Assembly (NCBI GenBank): GCA_008933995.1
Contig: WARS01000007.1
Location: forward strand, 8,983,676 to 9,047,675
Source of the DNA: Datnioides undecimradiatus
Taxonomy: Eukaryota > Chordata > Actinopteri > Lobotiformes > Datnioididae
DNA length: 64,000 nucleotides
Direction: 5' to 3'
Shown here piece after piece: positions 33,480-45,662 of this stretch. The first letter of the stretch is position 1; every line of letters begins with the position of its first letter. The notes beneath the pieces are model-generated. The model was not told where the DNA came from. It did no database searches and saw only the letters and a list, made by a program, of their open reading frames with translations. The position numbers and the translations under genes were made by a program.

Positions 33480-36400
33480 ATGGGTTCTGCAGTTGAGAGG
33501 ACAGATGAACATGTGAGAGAGTACCTGATCTACCGCGGCTTCACCAACACTCTGAAACACCTGGACAATGACATCAAAGCTGACAAGGAGAAAGGCTTCA
33601 GGGTACAAAGTGGAAATTTGGATGGTCTTCTCACTTAAAAAAGTTGTGTTTTACAGACAAGACGAGTTATTTTTCTTTAATCATAAACTTCCTTCTCCTG
33701 AAGGTGGATAAGATCATTGATCAGCTGCAACAGTTTGTCCAAAACTTCGACCTGTGTGGTCTGAAGGGGTACTGGCTTTACCTGGACAGACGTCTGTTCT
33801 GCAGATTGGAGGATGTTTACAGATCCACAGTCAACAAGCTGAGAACCAGCCTGTACAGATACTATGTCATCAACACCATCCAGGTAACATCATGTTGAGA
33901 AATCACAGCAGACCAGATTGTCTGTCTCTGAAACCAAGCAAGAGTTTAAAGTTTCTCCTTTTATCTTTCTAGAAAGGCAACCCGGAGAAGACGCAGGAGT
34001 TTTTCCAAAAGCAGGCGTTAGAGTTGCAGGGTCAGGGAGAGTGGCGCGATTGGTTCATCCTGCCATTTATCGCTTCTCCTGATCAGAACCCCGCCTTCTC
34101 TCCGTACTTCTCCCGTCAGTGGGCTGACACCTTCCTGGTTTCACTGCATAACTTCCTGTCGGTCCTCTTCCAGTGTATGCATATCCTTGAGCCTAATCCA
34201 CAGCTGTGATGTCACGAGATTACATTTTCTAACCAGTCCATGTGGTAATGTATGTCTGAAACTGTTTCACTGTGTCTGTCTCATTTAAACTCTGGATTTG
34301 CTGGTTTCTGGTCCTTAACTGATTTTTACCCCAGCCAGTCCTGCTGAGTTTTGATGCTGAAGTCCAGAAGACAACCAGCCTGACAGAAGAGAATGAACAG
34401 CTCCGCCAGCTGGTGAGCAGAAACTCCAAAATATTTACGTTCAAATAAAGCCATGAGATAAATGCATGTTTTAAGTCTGATGCTGTTTAAGAATTTCCTT
34501 TTAATGTTTAAACTGGTTCCATTTAACGTTTGTTTAAAAAGCTGACAGTGAACCAAGATCAGCTTCAAAAGTCAGTTTAAAAAGATCCATGTTCCTTAGA
34601 TCCGCCCATTTCTTGCAGCCTTTCTGTGGCCTGGTCGTGGTGGCAGCAGGCTAAGCAGATGTCTTTAGTCCCTAACTATGTTTCTGAATTATTCCTGGAC
34701 AATACATATTATTGACTTTAAAAATTCCTTTCATTGTCTTCTCAACCCATCTGTGAGATTCATCGTGTGTTTCAAAAACAACCATAAATCCTCCACATCA
34801 GGTTTAATTTAAAAGGCCAGTCATGATAAGCATATTTAAACATTGTGATCTGAGCAGTGCTGAGGTTGAATGATTTGTGTCACTGAGGTCTGATCTGGTG
34901 ATACTGGGTTACAGCTCTTTGTCGTGTCTGACCTGTGTCTTTTTTCTGTTTCATCTCGTCCAGCTGTTTGCCTGCACGGCGCAGGCTGAAAGTCGGGACC
35001 AGAGAGACGGAGATGAGATAGTCCACCACAAGCTGCCCGTGTACGTCCAGAACATGGACCGACTTGGAGACACTGAGCTGTGAGACACTAACATCACTGT
35101 CTTTACCGATGACTGACCACAACTAAGATGGCTGCCATTCTGTCCGTCCCTTTAATCTTCAGTGTGTTGACTCCTGATTTAAAAGACGACAACAAACTGC
35201 CTTTTTTGTTTACTGGACAAGGAGTCGATACTGTTCTAAAATCATTGACACCCAGGGGTTGGCACTCCTTTGGTGCTCCCAAGATGGCTGCCATGCTCTG
35301 AATGATATGTGTTAGTTTTAGATCTTATAATCTCTAGATTGACATTATTTACAACAATGATCATGGCTTAAGAAAGTCAAACTAAGTTCTGGTTTTATTT
35401 ATCGGTTCCCACGTTTAAATGAAAAAAAACCCAACTGTATTGTGTGATGTTACAGGTGACAGCCATCTTAAATCTTCTCTCTTCCTCTGTTAATCAGAGG
35501 GTAGTTTCTGTCCATTGCCGTTTTCTGTTTTTCATTCTGATGGGTTTTTTTATTCTTATTATTTCTTACAACGACACACAGGACAAACATATGACTCATG
35601 TTTCTCATTTTAGCGCTTAAGCATACTAGCTCATTGAATTCTACTGTACTGCAGTGACTGACTGAATTCGTTTGACTGGTCTTTAATTTTAAATAGCTTC
35701 ACTCTTAAGTCTAATATGCCGTTTTTTTGTAGTATGAGGTTCCTTGTTTGGTGAACTTTAGAACATAACACAGCCAACCTCCTGCTAAAAGAAGGGTGGC
35801 TAGAGTGCTAATGCTACTAAACAACATTAAGAAACCTGATGAGGAGGGAGGAATGTAAGAAGGTTACGGCATGTTCTTCACAAAAACCTAAGCCCAGTTC
35901 AGACCAAAGATTCACAGTTTGAATAGTTAAAACTTGCTACTGCTTTCAATTAAAACTGCCAGTATACACAAATGCAACTTGATGGGAAGGTGTACTGTTT
36001 CCAAAGAAATGGGTTTCAGTACTTCAGTTGAAACCTCTAGGCTTCCTGACTGTTTTGGAGGCGGATTTCACTTGTAGTGTCTTAAAATCTGAGTGAGGAC
36101 AGTGACAGTGACTTACCTGCTACCAGTCCTCGATGGTGCTTCGACAGAATATCCAGCAGACTTATGCAAATTCATGGTATGAACTCGAGACAGGGGATCT
36201 CATCTCTTTTGTAAATTTCTCCCATCTATTCCCAGAGCAGCTTCTTCCTTTTCTCCGTCCAAAACTTATTTCGACCAGTTTATGACTTGACCAGCTGACA
36301 TTGGTGCAAGTTGACTGGTTGTTGAAATATAACTTTGTGACTTGCATTCTAAAACCAGACACTGGTGATGCATCCTCTTTGAAAACGGTTTCTTGTTGTT

Positions 36401-39400
36401 GTGAGTCTTTGATCTGAACTTGTATTTATATATTTTCATTAAGGAGTCACTTTTACAAGAATTTTAAGGCACTTTAAAGCAGATAAAATAAGTGAGTTAT
36501 TTTGTGCTTATTCTTATAAAATATATATTTTAAAAGCTCTTGACTAACTTATTGGTATCGGTGCAGTATTTATGGTATTTTTACACTGTATGCTGTGATG
36601 CAATTGATGTTCCCAAATAAACAATTCACCTGATGAATTGTTGTTTTTTGTCAGTACGATCCATTTTTTAAAATCTTTACATAAGGTTTTCACACGCTGA
36701 CGGGACTTTAGACCCGGCTCGTAAACACGGGGAAATGATGTGAAGCATAGAAATCTGAGAAAACTACTGCTGTACGAGAAGATAGATATGAATTTAAAGT
36801 AGAAGTGATTCAACACAGCGATTTGGCGAGTCTTAGCTTATTAGACAGTGCTGTTGACTGTCATCTGGTCCTGAGTTAGCAGAGCGATATGCGACAATTT
36901 CAACATCTTTAAAACTCAGTCTGGCTGAAAACATAGAGTTTGAAAATGTTACCTTCAGATAGAGACAGATACTCTGATCAAAGCTAGAAACCTCTTTCAT
37001 GCCACAGGTGCCAGTTCAACATTAGCAAAGCAATTTCTATTATTTCCAACGCACCGTAGCAGTATGCACTGTGCTATATTTCAACTGATCATAGACCCAA
37101 AGTAGACTGACCTCCACAACAAGTGAATGGGATTCATTAGCATGGAAGTTATTATTTAGAGTCTGCTTTTGTAAAGGATGGTTAAGAAGCTTGATTTGTG
37201 CATCTTTGTATTTCTGGAGGTCTGTTACTTTACTCTGCCATCCTATTAGGACTTTAGTTCTCAAGCAGTGCAGAAGATATCAGCTTGGACAAGCATGCAG
37301 GATTGGAAACTCAGTAATGCAGTAGTTGGAGTTCAAATCTAGTCCGTAGCATTGTTTTCCTTGCTTTAATCTCCAAACTACATCTTGCAAGTTGGAACAT
37401 TTACAGTGTTCTTCAAAGATGCCTTCAGAACATCCTAAGAAGTCATGATTGGAAATGTTTCTCAGAAAACATATTAGACAAATGTCACAGATTCAAGTGT
37501 TTTTCTCCTTCAACCAAAATCCTTCTTCCCCTCTCTGATTCTTTGTTGAACGTTCAAACGTTGCTTTGGCCACATGTTCATGCCTAAATGTGTTGGGTTG
37601 CTTTCATGTATATTAGCTCAAATAGATATTTGCACACGTTATATAAAGGGGCTTGTGAATGTACAAAACAAATGCATAAAACAACCCAGAGATTAGCAGA
37701 CAACAGTGAAAAATATTCCAGCTCTTAGTTCAGATTAACACTGGACTTCAGCCCATTTGCTACTATGCTACAGCTACAGGCTGCATCAAGACTGGCTTTA
37801 AGCTACGTTCTGTGAGGCTGTAATGCTCATTTTTAGGAAAAGAAACTGTTAGATAGATAAACTGAAGCTGGAATTTTGACCCAGTGGTGGCCTTCAATGA
37901 AAAGTCAGGGGATCACAAAAGTTCAAAGAGACCACGAATGTCTGCACCAAACTGCTAACAGTTGTAAAGACGTTTTACTCTCAACCACAAATGTTGACGT
38001 TTGTTCATGAACAGTCAGGACGTCATCAAAGTCAGTAGGTTTCATTCTGTTAGACCCATGAATGTCTTTATTTCAGGACCATCCATCCAGCAGATATTTA
38101 GGTCTGGACTTAGGTTTTTCACTGAGTGGCATTTGTTCTTGTTTTCTCATTTTCTTTGTCAGTCATGTCTTTTACATTACAACATTGCAGTTGTGTTTAT
38201 TTCCCCTTTGTTCTCCCTTTGTTGTGTTGTGCTGCTGTTGTGCTGGCTGCTGTCTTCAATGCATTTGATATCCTTATCTTTGTTGTAGAAACAGTGCTTG
38301 GTTTAGGTTTAGCATCTCTTACCTCAACCAAACTCACCTATCTCACAACAACAACATTGCTGCAGCTGCTTTGAAAGCAGTTGGGTGCTTACAATGTAGT
38401 TTTGGTCAGCGCAAACATTACTTTTCGCAGCAACTTCAGTTTATTCCTCTGTGCCTTAGAATTGGAGGACATATCGACCTAAAGAAAGTTTAAATATATA
38501 TTAATAGTCTGCCTCAGTGAACTGATTAGATGATGATTTGGGGGCTAAAATTAAGCCTCTAACACATCACTGAGGTAAGTGACTCCTTTTAACTTTTGAT
38601 GCTGTTGTATGAGTTTTAGCATGTTTGTAAAAGGACATTTTAAAAGCTACTTAAAGTATCAGAAAACATTCACAACTCTCACACTCTGTCCGTTCACTAC
38701 AGGAAGTGGGAAAACATTGTTTATACACCTTTATAACAGAGTCAGCAGGCTAGAGATGACAGACATTATCAGGAAAGACACATGAGGAATGATGCATAAC
38801 AAAACTCCCTGGCCAAACTTGAAGCAGAGACACTGCCATTTATGGTTTGTGTCTTAAACCTATGGCCACCAGGGCACCTCCCCATTACTGTGTTTGTTGT
38901 CTCTTATGAAAATGTTTTCTTTGTGTTTGACATTATCTTCTTTTCTGTCCACTTTTTGCTCCCTCTCTCTGCACTGCTAGGGACTTGGTGTCAAGTCAGC
39001 GTGCTGTCAGCACCGCTACCACTCCTTCCAAAAACTTCTTCACTACATTCCTACCGCAGGGCAGACGCACCCCGGGGAAACCTTCTCAGTTCACCGCGGG
39101 ATCCTCACCAAGCCAAGTGGCAGTGGGCAGGAAGGAACCACCAGCCAATCTGGTAAGAGTGTGGCAGGTGTTAAAATTGTAAAATTTGGTTTTTTTGAAA
39201 GACAGCTGATGATAATTTCCAAACTTTCTAAACCATTTTGTCTCCACAGTTGGTTGGATCTTTGAAAAAAAAAAGACCTGAGATTGGTAGACGCATGTTC
39301 AGCTGCGGTTCCTCTAATGTCCACTTGTTTGTGCTCTAAGAAAAGTTTACTCTATTGAAATCAGTGGGAAAACCTCCAAATTCTTCAGACTATTTTAAAA

Positions 39401-42400
39401 TCAAGATTGATTTTACTCAAGTTCAGCTCTCAGAAGATCATCAGCTATTCTCCAAATTAGAGTGTAGATTTTCAATACCATATGAGAGATCACATAGCAT
39501 GAAGCTCTAAATGTGAAGACTGCTTGAAAGCAAATACTGAATTGACCACCTCCCATAAGTTGCTTTGATTGTATGTAATGAATTAAGTAACATGGTTCTC
39601 AATCCATCACACTATCAGCAACACGGTGTGGTTTTGCAAGACTTGATAAATTGTGGCTGTAATCTTCTCTTGGCAGCCATATTGGACGTTCTTAACATTG
39701 TGAGTGGCTGTAATCCTCTTCTGTATGTAAACTTAATTTGTCTTTTCTAGCCTGCAAAGTCAAAAGAAGCTGTCCAACCTAAAGAGGTGAAGCCAGTTTC
39801 CTGCCAGCCGTCAGCCAGTGAACCTGCGAGCTTCCAGTCCCAACAGTCAATAAACCAGTCAACAAACCAGCCTACAAACCAGCCAACACATCCCAGACAC
39901 AAGAGAATCCAGGATCATGAGAAAGAGAGAAAAGAGCTTTTCTCCAAACCACCATCACAGGTAGCTGGAAGGTGGTAGTGGGGAAAATTAGCAATTAAGG
40001 CTGTGTTTACGCTGAGCTTGGTACATTTTTTCTGAGCTGAGTGAAGAAATTTACATGCTGTGAATTTATTCCCCTGACTCCCCTGATCACTTATTTCATG
40101 GACACACACATAAATGGTTTGACCATGTGCTTGAAATAGCCTGTTTAGCCATTGGCAGCTGTTCCACTTAAATTACAGGGAAAGCAAATGTCACTGCTGC
40201 AAAGACTGAGACTGGACCTTGATTCCCTTTACACTGCTAACATCTTCTCATGTATTGTCTTCAGACACCAGAGAAGAAAGGGGAGGCAGGGGAGGTAGAG
40301 CCTCTTGCTGAAACCTCCAGCGAACCTCCAGACTCCTCCACAAATAGCAGGAGCTGTGGAGGAGGAGCAGAGGGAGGAGGTCTGTCAACGGAACAGCCAT
40401 TCATCAAACTCAGCCAGGAGGAATATGGAGAACACCACTCCTCCATCATGCACTGCAGGTCTGTCTTTAACACAGTGCCAGTTCAGTTTAACTGGTCATA
40501 CTGGGATGGGGATTCAGGATGAAATCCATGAGCCTTCCCATCCATCCTTCACTCTTCTGTCTTCCAGGGTTGACTGTTCCGGTCGCCGTGTTGCCAGTTT
40601 GGATGTAGACGGAGTCATCAAGGTGAGTCTGGATCATAAATCTTTTTCAGTTGTATGAATATTGCAAATATAACTATTTGTTCTTTTAACTGTGCATAAT
40701 AATTGCAGCATATATAATTAAGTGTTGTTCTTCTTCCACAGGTGTGGTCGTTAAACCCCACTATGCAGACCAAAGCCACGATCATGTCTAAGTCTCCCCT
40801 GCTGTCTCTGGAGTGGGCCACCAAACCTGACAGACTGGTATGAATGAGACACCCACTCCACGCGAACCAGGCTAATCAGGCTTCTGTTAATACCTACTAT
40901 ATATATAATATTTACATGATCATATTTAGTACATTTAGATCATATTTATTTAAGAGACAGCTGTGCTCAGGAAACACCCTGATTTGGGTTGAGTCTGGGG
41001 GTTTGATGATGACAGACTGTAAAAATGTGTATCAGACAACAACAACAGACTTGAGACTTGAGTTCCAGAATTAATGGCGATGTGTGTGTGTGTGTGTGTG
41101 TGCGTGTGTGCGCGCACACCTCTGTGTCTTATCTGTGTGTCCAGCTATTATTAGGCAGCGGTGTTGGTACAGTACGGCTGTATGATACAGATGCCAAGAA
41201 GAATCTCTATGAGATGAACATTGACGAAACTCATCCACGGTAGGCCTGTGTGTCCGTCCAATACACATTATTAACTAACTGTGCAGGGTGTAAGACTGTA
41301 TTTAATGAAAACACATAACTTAATAAACCAGATTAGCATTTTGTGAAATACTCTTGTGTTTTTTTCTCTCTGAGAGTGAAGTGAGAAGATTATCAAGCGG
41401 CATGATTTGAGTGCAAATTCTGACAATCTGTGTCTCTCACCTGTGTTTCTCAGTATCTTGTCATTAGCCTGCAGTCCCAGCGGCTCGTCATTTGTGTGCT
41501 CAGCTGCAGCTCTCAGTCGGTCTGGGAGCTGCGATTCTGTTCCTCGACTTCCTATCCCCGTGTCTGGACAGCTGCTGCTCTGGGACACAAAGACTGTCAA
41601 ACAGCAGGTAATCAACCAGCCAGTTCAGTGATGGTTATTTAGCTAGTAAGTCGTAGTAGGACAACACAGATTTTTCTTTATGCTCCTATAAAACTGACGT
41701 AAAATGAACCAGTTCAAAAACTGTTTTCAAAATATTTCGAAACCTTATTTTTCCTGGTGAAAATCTGGTTACCTACGTTACCCACAAAGCAACTCAAGCG
41801 CCCAACAGGTCAATCAGAGACTCAGATTTGTTATGCTACTTGCAGCTAACGTAGCCCTGAGCCCACAGCTGAAGCAGAGAAGAGTTGACTACAGAGATCT
41901 GGTCACTGCAGAGCAACGTTTATCTAATGATGTTGATGTCAGGAGGATTTTAGATCTAATAGTTATGAATTAAACCTTGCTGTATCAGTGGTATAATCAG
42001 TGATCTGTTTGTCTCTCAGCTCCAGTTCTCATTAGAACCTGAGCCAGTCGCTATTAACTGCACCGCCTTCAACCACAATGGAAACCTGCTCGTGACCGGA
42101 GCTGCCGACGGAGTCATCAGACTGTTTGGTTAGTGTTTGTCAGGGACGCAATAGGATTATTTTCACTGTTTATGAGTTCTCACGCTGTACTTTCACACTC
42201 AGAAATAATAACAGACGGCTTTGACTACAAACAATCCTCAAAGTGACATCTTCAGAGAGATTCATTCTCCTCAGCAAAGACTGTTAAATCCGTTCTGAGA
42301 ATTTTAGTAGTCTTACTGAACCAGCTCGTTTGAGTGATAGTTCTATTTGTGTGAATGATTTTGATATCCTTTCTGTAACAATTACATATTTATGAGTGGA

Positions 42401-43397
42401 CACACTGTCAATCCTCTTTTGCAGATATGCAGCAATATGAGAGTGCGATGAGCTGGAGAGCTCACAATGGAGAAGTTTACAGCGTGGAGTTCAGCTACGA
42501 TGAAAACACCGTCTTCAGCATAGGAGAAGACGGCAAGGTGTGTGCGTCTGTGTAAATCCCATCATGGTGGCAAAATGACTACAATCATAAAAATGTCTTT
42601 TAAATCCGGGACTTTTAAAAACTTAATGCTGTCAGGCGTGCTTCATGTTTAGAAAGAAACAGCCATAGCAGTTTTGAGTTATCTGCGTGTGTGTTTATGT
42701 TCAGTTCATCCAGTGGAACATCCATCGCTGTGGGGTGAAGCAGTCAGAGCAGGTTTTACCTCAGGATGCCACTGGACCGTTCGTCCTGTCAGGGTACAGT
42801 GGGTATAAGCAGGTAAGCAGTATGTGTTTACACTGTGTAGAAAACCATGACGATGTCACTGTTCTTATCACTTAGGTCATGAACGAAACATTGATAGAAC
42901 ATTAGGTAAAAGAATAAAATAGATGAACTAAAGTGAATGTTCTTGTTTAGGTTCAGGTTCCTCGAGGTCGACTCTTTGCCTTTGACTCTGAGGGACAGCA
43001 CGTCCTGACCTGTTCCAGCACCGGAGGACTCATCTGCAGAGTAAGTACACTTTTGTCTTCACCTTTATCATCACTTTTACACTTGAAGTCTTTTTAATTT
43101 GTACACAGCACTCATACAGATTAAACATGTTTTTGGGGGTTTCTTGCTGGATCAAAATTAATATTTTCATTTAAATTATATTTAATATTTTGATATGCTG
43201 ACATTTCCCCCTTTCACCTCCCTTTCTTCCAGCTGACCAATGGGGAACCAGCTCTGGAGAGCGTACTGTCACTGGGTGGGCATAAAGCACCGGTGGTGAC
43301 AGTTGATTGGTGCTCAGCGGTGGACTGTGGCACCTGCCTGACAGCCTCCATGGATGGGAAGATCAAATTGAGCACGCTCCTAGCACAGAAGTCCTGA
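33480..43397 (+). CDS. wdr91: WD repeat-containing protein 91 (Rab7 effector)
   Basis: Seventeen coding exons: 33480-33602, 33704-33883, 33973-34180, 34330-34412, 34964-35079, 38981-39152, 39751-39960, 40265-40458, 40568-40622, 40742-40837, 41145-41239, 41454-41607, 42020-42128, 42425-42537, 42705-42812, 42951-43040 and 43233-43397, giving 756 aa (human about 747). WDR91 is recruited by Rab7 and restrains PI3-kinase through Beclin 1, which drives early-to-late endosome conversion. A LisH-like N-terminus ([20 protein letters not shown]) leads to conserved helical blocks ([20 protein letters not shown]). A short helix ([11 protein letters not shown]) comes next, then a Ser/Gln-rich linker and a seven-bladed WD40 propeller ([20 protein letters not shown] to the C-terminus). 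All introns are GT-AG except intron 3, which is AT-AC. Exon 7 encodes a fish-type NQ-rich repeat ([14 protein letters not shown]). Confidence 0.96.
34181..34329 (+). other. wdr91: AT-AC (U12-type) intron 3 of wdr91
   Basis: The intron starts ATATCCTTGA, the U12 donor consensus, and ends TTTTTAC. A perfect U12 branch-point word TCCTTAAC lies at 34312-34319, about a dozen bases before the acceptor. Using AT-AC restores the conserved [13 protein letters not shown] (human CMPVPVILNFDAE) and keeps phase. No GT-AG solution does both. The intron is only 149 bases long. Confidence 0.9.
35080..38980 (+). other. Large intron 5 of wdr91
   Basis: The largest intron of the gene (3.9 kb). Its first bases give an in-frame stop (GAG CTG TGA), so read-through would end the protein after MDRLGDTEL. 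It holds three AAGATGGCTG-type YY1 words (35125, 35281, and inverted at 35459), a 57-codon open frame at 35128-35301, and an AATAAA at 36616. Hydrophobic open frames at about 38,000-38,370 are not supported as genes. Confidence 0.7.
41078..41112. repeat. (TG)n at the wdr91 exon 11 acceptor
   Basis: A TG run, slightly interrupted, ends about 30 bases before the wdr91 exon 11 acceptor (TGTGTGTCCAG, exon from 41145). In the transcript it is a (UG)n tract. Confidence 0.85.
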
Positions 43398-43795
43398 CTG
43401 AGAACCTGACAGAGGGCATTGTAGGGGTTAGAGGGCATCCAAGTTTATAACTGATTCAGTTTATTTACTCATTAAACTGCTTATTCCAGAATCTGCTTAA
43501 TGCAGTTTGACTCCTGTTTTACAAAGTGAACAGTGAGAACTGATCAACCTGTTATGAATTCACGATAACATTAAAAGCCCACTGAGAATTACATCTAAAA
43601 GAATGTCTCTGTCTTAAATCTTTACTATGGAACTCCTGAACAGATTCACAGCCCCAACCAATCAGCACCTTTTAAAGTTGTTGTGGATAACATCATCAGT
43701 AGCAACCTAATTTGTGCTGTGCAGGTATTGCACAGTGTGTTAATCTGAGCTTGATTCTTGTTACCAAACAGTTGCCTGCTGCTGGAATTAAGGTG

Positions 43796-43801
43796 AATAA
43801 A
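43796..43801 (+). terminator. wdr91: Possible wdr91 polyadenylation signal
   Basis: AATAAA at about 43,796, roughly 400 bases after the wdr91 stop. An ATTAAA at about 43,570 is an alternative. Either gives a short 3' untranslated region. Confidence 0.4.
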
Positions 43802-43956
43802 GAGTTACCCAAACTGACCCAAACAGCGAATATTTATTGATTAAAAGGAATTTTACAAAGATGATATGTAAAACGTGCTGCTGGTTATGCTCAAGTGTCC
43901 CAGTAAACCATGATCCAGCATGCAGGACCTTGAGCTGAAGCAGCTGAAGCTGAAGA

Positions 43957-44006
43957 CCTTGTTACTTAGATTGTTTACACCGCTGTAAACAATCTAAGTA
44001 ACAAGG
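43957..44006. repeat. Perfect 22-bp inverted repeat (hairpin)
   Basis: The left arm at 43957-43978 (CCTTGTTACTTAGATTG then TTTAC) is exactly repeated in reverse complement at 43985-44006, with a 6-base loop ACCGCT. It lies between wdr91 and the next gene, outside any coding exon. Confidence 0.9.
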
Positions 44007-44329
44007 CTTTTCATGTTGTCACCAATCAAAATATGTTCTGGATATGTGTTTTATTGGTGCATCCAGTATTAAACACATTTTAGAATAAATAAACACAAAC
44101 TGGTGGTCAGGCACATACAGGGCAGTTGGCAGCTTCACATAGAGGATAGTTGTGTCTTTTACAAAGTGACAATGTCTTTTAACAATGGTTGTGTTCTCGA
44201 TTAAATTTCAGCTGTGTTAACATTTTAATTACAATTAATTTCGCGTTGAGTAAGATATACTGAATGTCATTATTTTAGATTTCATATTTAATCTCAGTAT
44301 ATTTTCTGTTGATCAATCGGGCGCAGTAG

Positions 44330-44696
44330 CGGCCGCTCACCGCGGGGGCGCTACAACACTCTGTACTATAAATTCTTCCAGCGAAGAAGAAGAAGCAACA
44401 ATAACACACAGCTAGCTTCACTGGGATGAACATCTGCGAAATGTCCTTTTTCTAGCTCGTAAATCGTTCTCCAGCTCCAAGGCAGAACGTTTACATGAAC
44501 GTAAATCCCAAAACATCTGGACAGTGGTGAATTCAGGCGCCACTTTGCGTTTTTAAACAGAAATAACATGTTTTTGTTATTGTGACGTGCAGACGACAGA
44601 CGCTAAATAGCCGACTGTTAGCTTGTTTACACTCAGTCCGGTTCTCTTTTTCGGTTTTCTGTTTAATGTCACTGGGCTCCGGTACCGCGTGCAGAC
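44330..44696 (+). promoter_or_regulatory. Promoter / 5' untranslated region of the charged-protein gene
   Basis: A short CpG-rich patch (AGCGGCCGCTCACCGCGG, 44,328-44,346) precedes the coding start by about 350 bases, after which comes a GAAGAAGAAG run. No splice signal was needed to reach the start codon, so the 5' untranslated region is probably one exon. The start site itself is inferred. Confidence 0.45.
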
Positions 44697-45662
44697 ATGG
44701 AGAGTTTGTACAAGCGGAAAATGTTCGCATCGATGCGGAAAACCAAGGTGGACGCATCGAAAAAGCGGCAGATCGGCCTACCCGCCTCTATCCTGGACGA
44801 CAGTGACGAAGGCTCCTTCTCCTCCTCCTCATCCTCCGGATCCCAATCCGACTTCCAGAGCTCCCCGGAGGAGGACAGCGAGCAGGAGGAGCGGGACCGG
44901 AGCGACTCCGGGGCGACTTCAAGCGATGACAGCAGGTCAGTGACCCGCAGAAAGCGGTCGTTTCTAGGAGGCGACGACAGCTCCTCGTCCTCCAGTCCCG
45001 AGGAGGAGGAGGATGAGGAGGAGGAGGAGAAGAAGGACAGGAGCCAGCCGAAGAGGATGGTGCAGCCCAGGAAGAGGAGCAGGCTGCAGCGACAGGACGA
45101 GTCTGACTCGGACCATGCGGAGGAGAAGCGGAGAGAGGAGGCGGAGAAGGCGAAGAGGAGGCAGAGACACAACAAGCTGCTGGCACTGTCGAGGAGGATG
45201 AAAGCCCGGGTCCCAAACCGGAGGAGGAGCCGCCTGAAGCAGGTACATCCTATAACACAATCCCTTCAATGAGAAACTTAGTATATCATGTGTTAACTGT
45301 CTAACAAGTTTGAGTTAACTGGACCCTGCTGATGAGTCTTAAGAGAGATGACACTGTCTGGATCAAAATCTGGGTGAATGACAGATATTAACTAAGCTGA
45401 ATATAAGATTAAAGTAACCGAACTCATAAGCACAGCCAACTATCATAATCCAGGACTAAAAATGTGTTTTCAGGGTGCGAGTGACGAAGAAGAGTCTAAA
45501 GAAGCTGAGGATGAGGCTGCTGGTGATGAAGATGGAGGTGGAGGAGAGAATGGCAGCAAGAAAGAGGCTTCAGAAGGTGATGATGGAGGCAAAGAGGAGG
45601 AGAAAGACAAAGAGGAGGAAACGGGGGAGCAGGAAGAGGAGGATGAGGTGGGGAAGAAGTAG
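44697..45662 (+). CDS. Unrecognised charged low-complexity protein, two exons
   Basis: Exons 44697-45242 and 45474-45662 give 244 aa with a phase-0 GT-AG junction (CTGAAGCAG/GTACAT, TTTTCAG/GGTGCG). I do not recognise the family. The N-terminus is basic and not repetitive (MESLYKRKMFASMRKTKVDA, then KKRQIGLPASILDDSDEG). Ser/acidic runs follow at ~40-75 and ~95-115, then basic clusters that look like nuclear signals (KRMVQPRKRSRLQ; RRQRHNKLLALSRRMKARVP). Exon 2 is almost all Glu, Asp, Gly and Lys and ends EEEDEVGKK. The pattern suggests a nuclear or nucleolar chromatin/RNA-associated protein, but that is inference from composition only. The start codon is the first ATG after the CpG patch. The open frame, splice signals and non-repetitive N-terminus favour a real gene. 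Confidence 0.65.

Noticed and set aside
38001-38374. Overlapping hydrophobic open frames that look membrane-like
   Set aside because: They lie inside wdr91 intron 5 in T-rich sequence, in three frames at once, with no family similarity.
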